Positions 1 through 11,041 of a stretch of 64,000 bases of DNA are shown one piece after another (the first letter of the stretch is position 1; each line of letters starts with the position of its first letter). Made by a program: the position numbers and the translations under genes. The stretch lies in the NCBI GenBank assembly GCA_029216955.1, contig JANAVB010009599.1, positions 552,903 through 616,902 on the forward strand, written 5' to 3'. The DNA is from Iris pallida (lineage: Eukaryota; Streptophyta; Magnoliopsida; Asparagales; Iridaceae). The notes under the pieces are model-generated. The model made no database searches. It saw only the letters and a program-made list of their open reading frames with translations, and was not told the DNA's origin.

Positions 1-1557
1 TATTATGTTTGGATATTAGTACTAGATTACTATTATGGTTATAATTATTTCCTAACTTATTTTCTGACAATATTATACTGGTTTGGATAAATATTTTGAA
101 GCCTATAATATATTCTAGCTTTTGTCAAATTAATATATGGTTTTAGCCTAAATTTTTTATTATATTAAAAACATTCATTCAAGTATTTGGCTAACTACAA
201 ATATTATAAAATATATTTATTAAGTTTTGACCTAAATTCTATTGACAAAATAGGAATATTAGTACAGAAATATTTTCTGAGTTTTGAAATATTATCTAAA
301 ATATGTTGATTAATACAGATATAGTTTTTAATATTATAAAGGATTCCAAAAATTATTATATTATTATTATATTTTTCCTCTGAAATCTTTAATCGCGACT
401 ATTAAGTCGTTTCATATCTCTTGATTTGATTATCGTACCAAACCCTGATTTTAGACTTTTATATACCAAATTAGGCTTTTGGGCTATTTGGACTCTTTGG
501 GACTGCCCGTGTAGTCGTCTGGGACCCTCTGTGGAGCATAGCATTGTACCTACCTCGTGTCGCGTACGTCGACTTCAACCAATCGGGCGAGTACATTTTC
601 TGATCATTTCATATCATGCTTAGGATTATATTTTCTTCTTAGATTACTTTACATGATGCTAACCGTTGGAAACACGGATTAGTACTATATGGATCTTGTC
701 GTGCGATGTTATCCCCTTAACGGTACATCTGGTATTTCGTGTTCGTGTACTTTATCATGAGCATCGTGTACTCCTTGTTCATGCTTTTCGTGTACAAATC
801 GTGTGTACTCATGTGCTTACATGATCTTCGTGTGCGACTATACTTCATGTGCAATAACATATCTTGGCTAGATCCTTATGTATTGATTAGGATGGAGGAT
901 TAGAAGTGGTTATGTAATCAATCCAGTTGATTAATCGTATACAACCTCTGTAGATTACTCGTGTATAACATTGTGCCGTTTACATAACCATCTTGTGCTC
1001 TGATCACTAGTCAATGTTAGTTCTCTATATACTGTAGCTATTTACTTACAGTCTCTCTCTTTTTACATCATGTTGTTCTTCAGTTCCTGTATCTTACTCT
1101 CTAACATGTTTATATTTCCTAGCCTGTTATGATTTGTTGAGATGTACTGTACTCGCTCCTGTCCTGACTGGACCTCTTGATAAATTTTACAGATAGCTTG
1201 GAGGTTGCCTGCTAGCCTAGTAGACACAGTAGAGATATAGAAGTTTCAGTTGTCTTGAGTTGTATTTACTTTATGGATTACTGTATTTAAGATTTGAGAT
1301 GTTTCTGGGTTTGTGTATCTTGGACACTTGACTTCTATCTGTTGTATCTCTCTTTATGGATTTTATGTTTTAATCTATCTTTTATCATGCTCTACCTTAG
1401 ATGTGATTGAGACTGTATTTGTTATGTCACCTCCGTTCGAGTGTATACTGTACAGGTACCTTTATATTGTTAGATGTTGACCCAGGACAACGTTCTACCG
1501 CCGACACTGCGGCGTAGGCTGGACGTACCCACTTCTCGTGCCATTACTCTAGGGTGC
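1..1557 (+). mobile_element. LARD-A 5' LTR, 3' part (left end outside window)
   Basis: This AT-rich stretch matches 36980-38588 nearly base for base over its whole length, apart from scattered substitutions and small indels. The later copy lies in the 3' LTR of the same element, so this is the 3' portion of the 5' LTR. The LTR was split by Tat-1: it stops at GGTGC (1553-1557) and resumes after the second GGTGC at 19066, ending GGGTCGTGACA at 19076. No coding capacity is seen. The ORF at 426-623 is part of the LTR and has no recognisable domain. Confidence 0.85.
1553..1557. repeat. Tat-1 target-site duplication (left copy)
   Basis: GGTGC immediately precedes the Tat-1 left LTR; the same pentamer follows the right LTR at 19061-19065. 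Removing Tat-1 and one copy restores the LARD-A LTR end, as judged from the uninterrupted copy at 38577-38593. Confidence 0.9.
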
Positions 1558-2792
1558 TATTTGCCATGAAATATAAAAGAACAAAACAATTATCGGAGGA
1601 CTGGACTTTTACTTCACAATACAAACTCGCTTGTACAAAGAAAGCCTAGGGACGAAAACCTATGTACAGCAATCTAAGTACATTTATTTATTTTAGATTC
1701 TGGGGGGTGACGATAGAGGCTCGGGAAAGCGACGGCCGCTCTGCCTTATTACTTGGACGATCGGGTGCAGCTTTTTGGCTCTGTACAAGGACTGCTTGGC
1801 GTTGATGGAGAAATGCTCTCTCTTCAGGCTCTCTGGCTCTCTAGGCGCATCTGTCTCTGTGTATATGTGTCTCTCTATCTTTCCGTCTCTCTTCGTAAGG
1901 GAATGGCACCCTGCTATTTATAAGAGTGGGGGAGCATCATTAGGGTTTACAATGACTGCCCATTCTTGAAAGTCGGCGGCTAAGGATCATTAGATCTGGG
2001 CCGTTCATCGAGATTTGAGCAATAAATGTGATTGTATCAAATCTTTTGTGGATAATTAATGCTGATTGATATAAATCCTCCTGATTTATCATGCCAACCT
2101 CGGATTCCTCGATACGTGTCTTTAATTGGCTTATTTGCAAATGATCTGATTTGATCCCGATATTTTATTGGGATTTGCTAAGAGATTTCGATCAATCTGA
2201 TGCCATGTGCCCTGCTATCATGCCACGTGTCTGAGCCGCAGGAAAGTTAGGCCGCATAAAGATGGCCACGTATCCAGGCTGCCTAAGAGTGGCCCCCAAA
2301 AAATTTGGACCGCATGTAATGATTTGAGCCGCATGAGTATGAGTGAACCGCATGGAGATGGCCTTTGTGGGCCGCATGAGGATGGTCTTCGTGGGCCGCA
2401 TGGAGCTGTCCTTCATGAGCCGCATGGAGCTAGTCTTTGTGAGCCACATGGGGCTAGTCTTTGTGAGCCACATGGGGCTGGCCTCATGAGCCGTATGAAG
2501 CTAGTCTTCGTGAGCCGCATGTGGCTGTCCACGTATCAAGGCCACATGACCGTTTCTGAATCTCGGGGGATTGTGTCAGAGATTTTACTGCTTTCCAAGG
2601 AATCCGTCATTATGAGGGAGTCATAGTGATATCTTCGTGTCAGAACTGTCACCTCGTCAAAGCTGTCAGCCGTCAAGGCATTTAATAAAAAAATAAGAGA
2701 GCTGCATAGACGCTCGAGCCGCATAGATACTTAAGCCGCATGAACTCTCTGAGCCGCAGGGATCTTTCTTTATTCTTTTCCATGCTTCTACA
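1558..2792 (-). repeat. Tat-1 3' LTR
   Basis: This is a direct repeat of 17775-19060. In element sense U3 starts at 2792 and runs left to a TATAAATAG box (1914-1922 on the opposite strand). Most GCCGCAT-type motifs lie at 2245-2765, upstream of that box. The copy lacks a segment of roughly 50 bp with extra motifs that the 5' LTR has near 18930-18980. Confidence 0.9.
2324..2530. repeat. Tandem ~30-bp array with GAGCCGCATGG core (Tat-1 U3)
   Basis: About eight units of roughly 27-30 bp, each carrying GAGCCGCATG or a one-base variant (GAGCCACATG, GAGCCGTATG), follow one another, and single motifs flank the array. The same array is at 18535-18745. Its position between the U3 start and the TATA box is where enhancer or silencer sites of an LTR would lie. 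Confidence 0.85.
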
Positions 2793-2847
2793 AGACCCGC
2801 TTTAAAGTTTTCAATTTGCAAAATTGAAATACTTTGAATAAGAAGCA
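2781..2847. promoter_or_regulatory. Palindrome spanning LTR end and polypurine tract (Tat-1)
   Basis: The LTR terminus CATGCTTCT (2781-2789) pairs with AGAAGCATG about 50 bp to the right. An inner arm (TTTAAAGTTTTCAATTT / AAATTGAAATACTTTGAA, 2801-2838) forms a second stem. The polypurine tract (AAAGCGGGTCT on the minus strand, 2793-2803) lies inside. Tat-2 and Tat-D have the same layout with different sequences. Confidence 0.7.
2793..2803 (-). other. Tat-1 polypurine tract
   Basis: On the element strand AAAGCGGGTCT directly precedes the LTR start TGTAGAAGC. It matches the Tat-2 tract GAAGGGGGTCT in position and 3' sequence, so it is the likely plus-strand primer for reverse transcription. 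Confidence 0.75.
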
Positions 2848-3132
2848 TGCCCATGTATTCTTCTGGCCGCATATGAAGTCTCGGTCACATGGATGACTAG
2901 GCCGCAGGGGTTTTCGGGCCGCATAAGTGTCTCAGCCACAGGGACTTTTTGCCACGTCATGTTGCCACGTATAGAGATCTTTTGCATTAAATGCTGTTGA
3001 TTTGTTGTCAGTTTTGAGGTCACTTTTCGGGGCGGGATCCCAGGAGTCTGGCCTTCACTTTAGACGGCTCGCCTCGATAACCGAAGAGTTGGTTTTCGTT
3101 CTGCACGAGAATCGAAGCGCCTTGGTTTTGTT

Positions 3133-3140
3133 TATAAATA
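3133..3140 (+). promoter_or_regulatory. TATA box of the Tat-1 antisense gene
   Basis: TATAAATA lies 100 bp upstream of the antisense-gene ATG at 3240 and is followed by a pyrimidine-rich leader. All three Tat-2 antisense genes have the same TATAAATA upstream of their first ATG. Confidence 0.65.
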
Positions 3141-3239
3141 TGGATGGATTGAGTCAGAGGGGTTTCTTTACTTTCTCCTTCGTCTCCCACTGTTGTTGTT
3201 TTCCTTTCTTTCTCCATTTCAATTCTCCGACTGTCGAAA

Positions 3240-6200
3240 ATGGTACCCAAATCTTCCAAGGCCGTCTCCGCTGCCGTAAAAGGCAAGAAGGCGGCTTCCC
3301 TCGTCGGCCGCTGTGCCCAAAGTGCATCCTGATGTTCTCCCTGCTTTCAAGTGTAAGGATCTCTTTTGAACACTTTGAACCCTAAGAACCCATGGCTCTA
3401 TTGCATGATTTATGCACAAGCCCTCATCGTTCGGATGGCTCAAGCCTGATCATGAGGGAGCCGCATGCGTTGATGGGCCGCATGACCCTCCAGCATTTTG
3501 AGCCGCATAGGACATTCCCCATGTATGAGCTGCATGAGAAGAATTTTGAGTAGCAAGATTACTTCTGGATATGAACCGCATAAAGTCTCCTTTGACCGGA
3601 ACCGCATATATTCCTGACAAACTGGTCCGCATAGAATTTTGCTGGATCCCGCCGCATAAACTCTTCTGCGAGATAGAACCGCATAAGTCTTAATCTGAGC
3701 CGCATCAGTGTCACATGGAACTCTTAACTAAATTGGGTCGCATGAAGCTGTGCTGACCCGAGCCGCATAGGCTCTGTTGAAGCCGTGCCGCATGAAACTC
3801 AGCTGAACTGGGCTGCATAAGGCTTCGTCGATCCGAGCCGCATAGACTCATAGTGACTTCTTTTTGAGAAACTCTAAGTGGTTTCGTTTTAACCTTTTTT
3901 TAATCCTATTTCTTTTGTCTTTTTCCAGTGAACCACCCAACCTACCCGGCCGGAGAACTTCTAGTGGGTTCGGCTCAGTTTGCCATGGGTGTGCGGCTTG
4001 ACAATCTAATTCGACATATGACAGATCAACTTCCCTCTAATGAGCCTTTGGAGAGGGTGGCTGCCATTAACAACCAGCCTTTCTATTTTCTTTACACTAT
4101 GATGAATTCGGAGAAACTGGGCGGAGAATATCTGAAACAAGCTTTCGTCTTCGGGGATGCTTTCTCCGTAAAGAACTTCCGAATGCTGGACGTTTCTGAG
4201 AACTGGGACTTCACTGTAGACGGGGTGGATATCCATGTTCCTGAGATGGAGCGGTATTTTCTCTCTCGTGGTTTAACATGGTGCCGTTGGGAAGGAAAAT
4301 GGCAGGTTCTCTGACTCCAACCCAACAGGGGATGTTTGTGGGCAACATCCACTATAATATGAGTATTAGGTCAGCATGTGCAAGTAGGAAGTCAGTCAGC
4401 CGGACTGTGATGGGGCTGATTCCTGGTACTTTTATAATGTGTCTGGTCCTAACTTCACTTTTACCCGAGATGACACCTTCCTGAATCAGCTTGCTAGCAA
4501 GGGGTCATATCCTGTGGGCAGGTTGTCGCTGCTGAATTGGATAAACCCCATTCCACATGGGCTAATCTTTCCTCATGGATCCTGAGGAACTACGAGGAAC
4601 TCCTTCGGGAGATTGACCTTACCACGCCATCCGGGGCACCTGTTATGGATTGCCCATTAACAAGCTACTGTTCATGGCCCTTTTGGAGATGTATAGCCGG
4701 CGTACGGGGACTTTCTTCGCGCCCGGGGGAGAGTTGGGACTTGCTCTCCATGAGATGCATGCTGTTTCTAAGCTGCCGTGGGGAGGCGAGGCCTTTGAAG
4801 TATATACCCCAACGAACGAGGAATTTGATGACCTGGATCGACGATTTCCTGGTTTCGTCGCTGTGTACCGAGAACTGTTGTACCACCATAGCATCTGCCA
4901 CCAGACTGCTATCAAGAAAGAAAATAGCTCAGAAGGGAACGCCCCCCATACCACGGCCTAGGTCGTGTATCTTTTCAAATTACGTCCTTCCGGTCGGGTT
5001 TCGTCTCGAGGTCCTCAATCCCCGGAGGAGGTGAAGGACATGATGCTGAAGGTTAAAAGGTCGAGGTCCACCCGTGACAAGTTTGGGAGCCGTACTGACT
5101 CTTTCAGTTATTTCCACTACGGTACCCAACAAATGTCCGAGAAAGCAGTCTTGGCCGGGTTCTTGATGGTATGGCTACAAAATTGCGTAGTCTTGGGAGG
5201 GGCAGGTTCTACTGAAAGGATCAGCCGCTATTTCATTCTTCCGGCTGCGAAGCTGGTCTTCAAAGTAAGACTGGCCCTTCTTCCGGCTATGGTGTGTAGT
5301 ATACACCACGGCCTCCGTGCCTTTACATCTAAAGTCATTGCTCGTGAGACGACGCTGGACTTCAAGCGGATAGAGCTACCATACCACTATCTCATGGGGT
5401 GGTTATTGATGCATTACCGGTCATTGATGAGGGCCGGGCCATAGGATGGTGTCACCGCCAACGACGCCTTCCTCTTCCGATACCGCCATCAATCTTGGGA
5501 GTATGACACCATGCCGACTTATCGAAGAGCGTTGGCAAGAGTTGACGGGCCTGACTTCTTTGTGTCTCTTCCTTAGTTTACCCCTAGGGAAGTGAGGAGG
5601 GTACACGTTGATGGCATTGAACCTCCCTAGCTCTTATCTGAGAAGATGCTTCTATGGCTGCGCAACATTCGCCCGGCGCACCTAGTATATCGTTACCGAA
5701 ATAACGTGTACTTGGAGCCTTATTTGCCTAGCAGGTTCTCTCGTCAATTCGGGTATAGTCAGCTGTTCCTTGACTGCCCCAGTGCTTGTCTGGGCTTCGA
5801 GGGCAGTGTTCTTGACGGCATCCGGGCGTGGCATTATTACAATGTTGTTCATACCTGGGCTAGCTTCTCAGTCCCTGATGCTAATGTGCAAAGGGATATT
5901 CTGTACATGGTGGCTCTTTATCACGTTGCGGCGAGCAAATCTTCTGTGAACTTTGACATGAACACCAGCTTCATTGTCGGGACCGGCTTGGCAGAAAAGC
6001 CAGAGGGTTCGAGGAAGAGAAAGAGAGGGGCGAATAGGGTTCCCGTGCCAGACTCGGAGTCCACTACGGCGGACGAAGAGGATGGCGAGCAGGCCGTCGA
6101 TGACTCGTCGCATTCTTCGGACGAGGAGGTGGGGAGCCAGCCTCCTACTGTGCCGGACGAAGAGGTGGAGGATCCTCCACCTGTTGTGCATGGTGTTTCG

Positions 6201-7731
6201 CGCCCACGAGGCAAGCGTCTGTCTACTGACGATGGCAGGACCTACTCCACAAAGCGGGTTGCGGTAAGACGTCACAGGCTATTTTTTGATGTTGACGCTA
6301 TTTCTGAGGTGATTAGAATTTCAGCCGCCTTTTCCTTCTTTTTTTTAAATTATGGCCTAATCATTTTTTGCTCTTTTTAGGCGTCCGGGGAGTCTGCTTC
6401 TCGGGACTCGACTACTGAAGTCGATCCAGCCTTCAAGGGTGGCTGGGGCAGAGAAACCCGTTGAATTTGAGTTGGAAGCTGTGGATGGGAAGACCATGCT
6501 AGCTTCGAACGAGCTGCAGCCTCCGGGCTCTTCCCCTAGTAAGATAAACCAGCTTTTTAACTTGTGAGGTGGCTTATTTGCTTCATCACCCTGTCTTTCG
6601 TGGATTAATGATTGCTTTGGATGCGCAGGTCCTACCCCTTTATTGCCAGCGATGGATATTGCCAGAACGGACTCTACCGGGGGAGATTTGATGGAAGCAC
6701 GTGTGCCTCCTTCTTTTCCAAACCATGCTGAGGGGCCTCCAGCTGGGTCAAGTTCGGAAGCCTTGGTGATATCACAGCTGGAGCAAGGGACGACGCTTTC
6801 CGTGCCATCTTCTGCAAATAGGGTTTCGGGAGTTAACCTTTCCGCTCTCCCAAGTATCCAGGCTCTCTGGGTGGCAGAGGAGGAGTTAGCTGCCATCCAT
6901 GCCTCTTTTCGTACATGATTCGTTTCTCTGGTGACAAGGACGGCCAGTTCTGAGGCTACTCCTTCAATACTGCCTACTACACTCCCTTTGACACCGTCCT
7001 CTACGGAAGTTTTGGACGAAGTGTCCCAAGATGTGGTCAACAGTTTCTACCGCCACCTGAAGAGGGGGATTGAGGCAGCTGTGGAGAGGGGGACTACCTT
7101 TTCTATGGCCCGTCAATGCGTCGGTAGTCAGATTAATATCCTTAGAACACTCCCCGGTGGAGCGGGACTGGCTGCGCTTCTGGAGCCTAAGCTGTTAGAG
7201 GCTGATCGTCTTGTGGCCCAGTTTCGCGTGCGGCAACAAGCTGATTTACCCGCGGTAATAAACCAAGAGCGTAATTTCCTCATGATCACGGTGGAGAAGG
7301 TGAGGCTGGCTCGGGAATCGATCAAGCCAACTATATTGAAGGACCACCAGGATCTGACTCAATTGTACGATCAATGGAGCCGTCGGACTGAAGATTATGC
7401 AGCTCGGGAAGCGGCGGCCTCCCGCGGGGTAGCTGACACCCGGGAGCAGATCCTCGAGCTCCAGAGAAAGTTGGCTTTCTTGGAGTCTGAGCTCAAAGCT
7501 GCTCGTGCTGAGAAAGGGATTGCCAATCAAGAGGCTGACAAATTTAGTAGGGCTTCTGCCAATCTAGAACTTGCCCTAAAGAAAATAGAGAACGACTGGC
7601 AGGCATATATGTATTTGAATGATGCAGAGCAGTTGTCCCAGGAAGCCGAGCGCCGAGCGAAGCAGAGGCTTGAGCGGGGGACTGCCTTGGTGAGAAACCG
7701 CCTCCGGGAGTTGTGTAATGCCGAAATATAG
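3240..7731 (+). pseudogene. Tat-1 antisense spliced gene: PMD-like protein with C-terminal coiled coil (decayed)
   Basis: This gene runs opposite to gag-pol between pol and the 3' LTR. I infer four exons from good splice sites: 3240-3352 (donor GTAAGG), 3929-6263 (acceptor TTTTTCCAG, donor GTAAGA), 6381-6538 (acceptor CTTTTTAG, donor GTAAGA) and 6629-7731 (acceptor GCGCAG). The product would be about 1.2 k residues. Exon 1 begins MVPKSSKAVS, like MAPKASSSGA in Tat-D. Exon 2 holds the conserved part, with GGELGLALHEM, a YHYL helix and PSRFSRQFGYSQ, which resembles the plant mobile domain of antisense ORFs in other Tat elements. An acidic Ser/Glu stretch and KRKR follow (about 5995-6200). Exon 4 is a long charged coiled coil. 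Decay: a stop at 3330, frameshifts between 4310 and 4650, TAG at 4959, 5442, 5574 and 5628, and TGA at 6916. The frame otherwise holds from 4650 to 6263. The function is unknown; DNA binding is a guess. Confidence 0.8.
3353..3928 (+). repeat. First intron of the antisense gene, filled with GCCGCAT motifs
   Basis: Between the donor at 3353 and the acceptor ending at 3928 there are about eight exact GCCGCAT and about six one-mismatch copies (ACCGCAT, TCCGCAT, GTCGCAT, GCTGCAT), mostly 25-35 bp apart and all in the same orientation. Homology of the flanking exons with Tat-D supports the splice sites. It is the same motif as in the U3 array. Confidence 0.8.
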
Positions 7732-7823
7732 TCGGCCTTTTTCTGGTTTTGTTTTTGTCTTATTTTTCTTTTCTTTTTGGGAGGGACGTGGTCCCAAAAC
7801 ATGTAACATTTTTTCTTCTTTCA

Positions 7824-7829
7824 AATAAA
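7824..7829 (+). terminator. Poly(A) signal of the Tat-1 antisense gene
   Basis: AATAAA lies 93 bp after the stop codon of exon 4, following a T-rich stretch. This fits independent 3' end formation of the antisense transcript before it reaches pol. Confidence 0.55.
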
Positions 7830-7839
7830 GAGTACTTTC

Positions 7840-9160
7840 CATTCTATCCTTTATTTGTATCGCTTGTTGTGCCTGTGGTATTATGGTGATGTTTGCCCCG
7901 CATGGGGGACTTGTTTGTGGACCTGTTACCCATGGCATACCTTAGTTTTAGGTACAGGTAAAAAGTTTGACTGGGGATACTCAGAACAGTTCTACGGCAA
8001 GGTGGTCGTGGACGTTCCAAATATCGGGATATAGAATACCATGGAGCAGCTGGGCTCCCGGGGCATGATGAAGAATGACGGGCCTGTGCTAAAAAGACTT
8101 AGCAAAGGACATTTGTGGGCCTATTACCCTTGGTGTACCCCGTCTTAGGATACGAATAATAGGACGAAGGGGAACCAACACACTTACTCAGAGGTAATGA
8201 GGACATGGCAAGTATGAGGGCTTTACCGTAGAGTCTTCCTACTCAGAGGTAATGAGGACATGGCAGGAGTGGACTCAACGGAGGATATTTATGGTCAATA
8301 GAGGACATTTGTGGGCCTATTACCCTTAGCGTTCCCTGGTTCAGTGTACGGGTAATAAGACGAGGGAGGACCGACGTACTTACTCAGAGGTAATGAGGAC
8401 ATGGTAAGTACGGAGGTTTTACCGTGGAGTCTTTCTGCTCAGAGGTAATGAGGACATGGCGGGAGCGGACTCAACGGAGACTATTTGTGGACCTATTATC
8501 CTTGGTGTACTCCGGTTGTGGATACAGATAATAAGTCAAAAGGGAATCATCATACTTACTCAGAGGTAATGAGGACATGGCAAGTATAAAGGTTTCTTCG
8601 ACGGAGCCTTCCCATTCAGAGGTAATGAGGACATGACAGGAGTGGGCTCAATGAAGGAGGGTACATGGAACGACTCAGAGGTAATGAGGACATAGAAGTT
8701 CTATGCCAGGGGTGATTTATTTTTGGCGGAAGTGAAACGACTCAGAGATAATGAGGACGTGGCCGTTTTGGAAATTTGTGGATTGGTCACCCTTTTTGTG
8801 CACTGGGAGTGCGGGTAGTGGATCATGAGGGAGGATCTCTTTCAGGAAGAAAGTTCAGGGGTATGATCATACATGACTTACTATCTAAGAGAGTGACCGG
8901 AATGTGAGTTCAGAGGCACCAGCGGGTACATGACTCGGTAATCTGGAATGTTGAAAAGTGAGTTCAGCGGCACCAGCGGGTACATGACCTAAAAATTTGG
9001 AATATTGTGCAAGTGAGTTCAGCGGCACCAGCGGGTACATGACTCGATAATCTAGAATATTGTGGTAGTGAGTTCAGCGGCACCAGCGGGTACATGACTC
9101 GAAAATCTAGAATATTATGGAAGTGAGTTCAGCGGCACCAGCAGGTACATGACTTGGTAA
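7840..9160. repeat. Non-coding post-pol region of Tat-1 with two tandem families
   Basis: The region between pol and the antisense gene has no recognisable ORF. From 8187 to 8762 the core CTCAGAGGTAATGAGGACAT recurs eight times with spacings of about 55-140 bp, inside longer degenerate units. From 8906 to 9152 the core TTCAGCGGCACCAGCGGGTA recurs five times with a period of about 52-60 bp. A diverged form of the first core is also found after pol in Tat-2 (24190-24335), so it is a conserved non-coding feature. Confidence 0.8.
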
Positions 9161-9175
9161 TCTGGAATGTGTCGT

Positions 9176-10500
9176 TTAGACATAATATTTCTTCAGGAAC
9201 TTGTCGTTGACGGGCAACATGAGAAAGTCACCGTTTTGCTTGGCGAAGCGGTAAGCACCGTTGGAGAATACAGCCTCGATAATAAATGGACCTTTCCATT
9301 TTGGCTGGAACTTGCCGACGGTCTTGTGAGTCATGACCATCGGCCTCCGGACTGCCAGAACAAGATCGCCCACTCGGAATGTTCTGATTTTGACCTTCTT
9401 GTTGAAGGCTCCAGAGATGCGTGCTTGGTATAGCTCGATCCTTTGCTGAGCTAGGAGGCGCTTTTCATCTAAGGCCTCTAGCTTTTGCAGCCGACGACGG
9501 TAGTTATCATCCATTGTCAATTGATAAGTGAGGGCGACGCGGAGTGAGGGTATTTGAGTCTCTAATGGGAGAACTGCCTCACTCCCGTATACCAGGGAGA
9601 ATGGTGTGTTCTTCGTGGCTTATCGGACCGTGGTACGATACGCCAATAAGCATTCACCAAGCTTTTCGTTCCAGTCGCGTTTGTTGGACGATACGAACTT
9701 CTTGAGTAACTTGATGATGGTTTTGTTGAACGCTTCTGCCAACCCATTTGCTGCTGTATTGTATGGCGTCGAAGCAAAATTCTCGATGTGGTGCTTATCG
9801 CAGAACCGATAGAAGACATGGCTTACAAACTGCAGACCATTGTCGTGGATGATCCTTCGGGGCAGTCCAAAGCGATAGATGACGTGATGCTTGAGAAAGC
9901 TGATCACGTTCGAGGTTTTGACTTCTGTAAGCGGGATAGCTTCCTTCCATTTGGAGAAGTAATCTGTGATTGCGAGTATGAAGCGATGTCCTCGAAAGGA
10001 AGATGGAGTAATCGGACCAATGATATCCATCCCCCATGCTTCGAATGGCCAGGATGCCACTGTCGGATGTAGAAATTCAGATGATTGGTAGATGAAGTCC
10101 GCGTGGACTTGGCAGGCTTTGTATCTTCTTGCATAATCTATCGCATCTGCTACCATCATGGGCCAGTAGTAGCCCATTCGGCAAAGACGGTCTTACAATT
10201 TAGGGCCAGGCTGATGGGCCCCGCAGACACCGTCATGAGCTTCTCGTATGGCTTCTTTGGCTTCTGCGTTTGACAGACACCGAAGCAATAATCCATCATA
10301 GGATCGGCGATACAGCATTTTTGTCTCTGTGTCGTAGAAGAATCTGAGAGAATGCCGCCTGATTGAGGTGGCTTCTTTTGGGTTCTCGGGCAGGATGTCG
10401 TAGACGACGAAGTCAATGAATGGTTGTCTCCAATCTGGGACATCATCGATCGTCTGAGCGGAATAACTCGCCACGTATTGAACATTGTTTTTGGGGCAGA
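9176..10500 (-). pseudogene. Tat-1 integrase
   Basis: Integrase joins the cDNA to host DNA. Reading leftwards there is an HHCC zinc region (HEAHDGVCGAHQ), then the core with catalytic D in MDIIGP, D in HDNGLQF and E in GLAEAFNK, then the C-terminal domain (AFNKKVKIRTFRVGDLVL...KFLKKYYV). The first zinc Cys is Tyr here (RRYKACQ, versus RRCKACQ in Tat-2). Stops TAA at 10193 and near 9620 break the frame, but it is otherwise the same frame as the second RNase H. It ends pol about 1.4 kb before the antisense gene's 3' end. Confidence 0.88.
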
Positions 10501-11041
10501 CCAGTTCGTGGCCTATCACATCTACCGATTGATGAGTATGATTTGGCACTGCTAGGGAAGCGGCCAGGCCGGCTAGGGCATCGTCTTCGATATTTTGGAG
10601 TCTGGAAACGTGCTCAATGAAGAACCCCTCAAACGATGAGATGATGTCGATCGCTATTTGGTGATAGGGGATCATGTCTTCGTGGTAGACTTCGTATGAA
10701 CCCCGGATTTGATTGATGATTAACTGAAAATTGTCGTATGCTTCAAGGTATTCTACCCCCAGCTCTCTTGCAAGTTGGAGGCCAATGACTAAAGCGTTGT
10801 ACTCGGCCATGTTGTTAGAGCAGGGTTCTGTGAGAGAATAAGCACGGTTAATCATCAATCCGAAAGGGGAGACTAGCACCACCCCGACTCCGATGACGAT
10901 GTTGCCCTTGGGTCCCGTTCTTGAAGCACCGTCGAAGAACATTCGCCATATATCATCGTGAGAGGTTGCATGCGAGTCGGCGACCTCATCTGGGATCTCT
11001 TCATATATTCTAGATGACTCCGAGCCCGGATGGGCTGACAA
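10501..11041 (-). pseudogene. Tat-1 second (archaeal-type) RNase H
   Basis: FDGASRTGPKGNIVIGVGVV, then CSNNMAEYNALVIGL, is the archaeal-like RNase H that Tat elements acquired in addition to the normal one. The catalytic motif that reads YGDS in Tat-2 is YDNF here, so the usual Asp is replaced by Asn and this domain would be inactive even without the stops. A frameshift near 11041-11109 separates it from the upstream RT frame. Confidence 0.85.

Noticed and set aside
2192..2626. ORFs on both strands across 2192-2626 and 18461-18902 with repeats such as MRLTKTSPMR
   Set aside because: They are translations of the GAGCCGCATG tandem array in the Tat-1 LTR.
3002..3385. 127-aa ORF on + strand across the antisense gene start
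   Set aside because: It is in another frame than the exon 1 that matches Tat-D, and it runs through the promoter and donor site.
8187..9152. Regularly spaced repeats resembling a CRISPR array
   Set aside because: Spacers are themselves partly repeated, units are variable in length, and the setting is a plant retrotransposon.
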